Positions 4,656 to 6,402 of a stretch of 6,402 nt of DNA are shown here, piece after piece. Positions within the stretch are counted from its first letter, which is position 1, and each line of letters opens with the position of its first letter. Position numbers and translations under genes: made by a program. This DNA comes from Prevotella sp. UBA1395 (lineage in GTDB: Bacteria; Bacteroidota; Bacteroidia; Bacteroidales; Bacteroidaceae). Below the pieces are notes generated by a model. The model was not told the DNA's origin. It ran no database searches and was given only the letters and a program-made list of their open reading frames with translations. The stretch spans positions 5,866 to 12,267 of the forward strand of contig DBQL01000030.1 of the NCBI GenBank assembly GCA_002305235.1, given 5' to 3'.

Positions 4656-6374
4656 CTATTTGCCTTTCTTCTTTTGGATATAGGCCAACTCCCTCAGTGC
4701 GAACCCGCTGTTCTCCGGGTCGTTGAGCAACTGCTTGAGAAGGCTCTCGGCCTCGTCATATCGCTCAAGACTCACAAGCAGATAGGCCTTGCGCCGTTTG
4801 AGAAATCCCACGAAAGCCACCATCTCGTGCATGTCGCCGGAGACGTCGCCCACACGGTCCTCACCCACCACGGCCTGCATGTCCTGCAATATGCCGTCGA
4901 TGAAACTCATCGCACGGAAGTCGTTGCCATTGACCAAGCAGTTGACATAGGTCTGTGTATAGAGAATACGGCGCGCCGGCAGCGTGAGCTGAAGATAATA
5001 AGCCGCCCGCTTATACCGATGCAGACCGGTGTAACATGCGCCGACAAGGTAGCACACCTCCATGAAAGCACTCTGCCCCGGAAGTCCGATCTTCTCGAGA
5101 TTGCCCTGCAATCGCTCGAAAAGATTTTCCAACACCTGCACGCTCTCGTAATATCTCTGCTGCTCGAAGAGAGTCTTACCACGCAGCAGCTCTATACCGA
5201 GGTTGGGATTCTGGATGTGCATCAGCAGTCGCTCGTCATCGGTCATCTCATCGGCCTTGCCCGTTTTGTACTTGGCCAAAGCCTCCTTCCACAGATAACG
5301 AAACTCGGTGAGCCGACGCTCGGGTGACGACAGGTCGTACCCCAAAAGAATGCTGGTCATGAGTTTCTGCCGCTCCACGTCGTCGGGAACAGAAGATGGC
5401 GTGATGGACAAGGGTGCCAACGACAGGGTGACGCGGTAATACAGTGTGTCGTCGGTGATGCCCTCTTGCTCATAGGTCATGGTGAGATGGCGATGCCTGA
5501 CGGGGTTTCTCGGATCGTAATAATCGAGCAATGCCACCGCCGTGTGGTGGATGAACCGGCCATCGGCGATGAGTGGCGCATGGATGGGATAGTCGAGGAT
5601 GTGATCCGGCTCATCGACGACCGTCGTCTCGGCATCGCAGGTGAGCACCATCTGCACGGGAATGATGTCGGAGAGTCCCATTGCCGTGCCCAACAGATGG
5701 CTCATCCGGGCGGGTGTCGCCGCCTGCTCATGCCACTCGGGACCGTCAGACTGGTGGATCATCTCCAATTCACGGATGAGGAACAGCTCACGGGCTTGTG
5801 ATGCCACCGACTTCTCCAAATCGTGATTGAGCACCTTGCGGCTGTCTTCCTTCAACTCATCATACCTTGTGACAAACGTGCGCTGCCACCGGAAGATGTT
5901 TTCCATCGCACGCTCCATGACCTCCTTGACGGTATTGTCGGAGATAAGCAGTTCGCTGATGATATGCACGTCGACCACACCCTTCTTCTCGTTGACGGTA
6001 TAGACCATCCTGCAATTTTCGGTGTTAAGGTTGCAATGGTTGCAGACATTGCGCACCAGCTCGATGTTTTCCAATTCGACATCGAAGAAAAAGGGATAGG
6101 TAAGGCGCAGGTAAGGGGAGTTTTTCTCCAGCCGCAAACCGAAGTGGCCGCCCTGATACGTATAGCGGGCCACAAGGTCTTCATGGTCTTTCTCCCATGT
6201 CACCTTGCAGTTGAACTTCTTGAGTGCATAGTTTACGCTGAGCTTGTTGCTGTCTTGGGTACGGGCATAGAGGCCTACCACCGCGTCGTGGTGTCTGCGC
6301 CACAACGGGAGAAACACAAAGGCTATGATAAACAGTATAGCCCAAAAGGCGATGATCATCAACAAGTCTGTCAT
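4656..6374 (-). CDS. Membrane-anchored YbjN-like/TPR protein of unknown function
   Basis: 572 residues. One N-terminal membrane helix (about 4-24) is followed by WRRHH, which by the positive-inside rule leaves the bulk of the protein in the cytoplasm. Residues 45-170 (LKKFNCKVTWE, then strands such as FGLRLEKNSPYLRLTYPFFF, then a long helix to FRWQRTF) have the beta-rich-then-helix look of YbjN/type III chaperone-like domains. A middle alpha/beta region (190-345) is not recognised. The C-terminal third holds TPR-like helical pairs near 398-427, 437-468 and 523-553 (GFLKRRKAYLLVSLERYDEAESLLKQLL). Three cysteines C111, C114 and C121 lie close together in the YbjN-like part. TPR domains usually bind partner proteins. 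Met6 (minus-strand ATG at 6359-6357) is an alternative start, attractive because the -7 box is so near the first ATG. I do not recognise a named function. Confidence 0.8.
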   Translation of the reverse strand: MTDLLMIIAFWAILFIIAFVFLPLWRRHHDAVVGLYARTQDSNKLSVNYALKKFNCKVTWEKDHEDLVARYTYQGGHFGLRLEKNSPYLRLTYPFFFDVELENIELVRNVCNHCNLNTENCRMVYTVNEKKGVVDVHIISELLISDNTVKEVMERAMENIFRWQRTFVTRYDELKEDSRKVLNHDLEKSVASQARELFLIRELEMIHQSDGPEWHEQAATPARMSHLLGTAMGLSDIIPVQMVLTCDAETTVVDEPDHILDYPIHAPLIADGRFIHHTAVALLDYYDPRNPVRHRHLTMTYEQEGITDDTLYYRVTLSLAPLSITPSSVPDDVERQKLMTSILLGYDLSSPERRLTEFRYLWKEALAKYKTGKADEMTDDERLLMHIQNPNLGIELLRGKTLFEQQRYYESVQVLENLFERLQGNLEKIGLPGQSAFMEVCYLVGACYTGLHRYKRAAYYLQLTLPARRILYTQTYVNCLVNGNDFRAMSFIDGILQDMQAVVGEDRVGDVSGDMHEMVAFVGFLKRRKAYLLVSLERYDEAESLLKQLLNDPENSGFALRELAYIQKKKGK

Positions 6375-6384
6375 ACTCTAATTG

Positions 6385-6392
6385 CAAACTTA
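6385..6392 (-). promoter_or_regulatory. Bacteroidota -7 box (TAAGTTTG) of the YbjN-like/TPR gene
   Basis: On the minus strand TAAGTTTG matches TAnnTTTG exactly and lies only 10 nt before the ATG at 6374. With a start point 4-7 nt downstream of the box, the mRNA leader would be about 4-7 nt, or about 20 nt if Met6 is used. The -33 region falls beyond the window. Confidence 0.55.
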
Positions 6393-6402
6393 ACCAAAAA
6401 AA

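Noticed and set aside
4674..5327. Plus-strand open frame (217 codons) opposite the TPR gene
   Set aside because: Antisense shadow; no domain and no promoter directly before it apart from the distant orphan box at 4502.

Overview
The window looks like a piece of a Bacteroidota chromosome, most likely Prevotella or a close relative. Three things point there: TAnnTTTG-type -7 promoter boxes, the near absence of Shine-Dalgarno sequences, and the gene families themselves (a DUF3822 protein next to rsmD and a RecD-like helicase). Coding DNA is fairly GC-rich and some intergenic stretches are AT-rich. Genus and species cannot be fixed from the sequence alone.

Left part (1-3048). A RecD-like ATP-dependent DNA helicase reads leftward from a GTG at 931 and runs off the window edge with its C-terminal part missing. 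Across a 137-bp divergent gap with promoter-like boxes on both strands, three genes read rightward and look like one operon. The first encodes a 160-residue single-pass membrane protein with a pilin-like look. The second encodes a 265-residue DUF3822 protein (actin/ASKHA-like fold by family knowledge). The third is rsmD, the 16S rRNA m2G966 methyltransferase. The DUF3822-rsmD gap holds an 84-bp array of twelve 7-bp repeats.

Right part (3057-6402). Two genes read leftward. A full-length cardiolipin synthase converges tail to tail on rsmD, and a 6-bp perfect palindrome contains both stop codons. Upstream of it, past a 174-bp GC-rich, inverted-repeat-rich spacer, is a 572-residue membrane-anchored protein with a YbjN-like N-terminal region and C-terminal TPR-like repeats. 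Its -7 box lies so close to the ATG that the mRNA would be almost leaderless.

Most of this is core chromosome: DNA helicase, rRNA modification and phospholipid synthesis. I see no mobile element, CRISPR array, tRNA or rRNA. The most interesting uncharacterised unit is the pair formed by the membrane pilin-like protein and the actin-fold DUF3822 protein. It superficially recalls the pilin/PilM pairing of type IV pilus systems, but without a prepilin signal or secretion ATPase in view.
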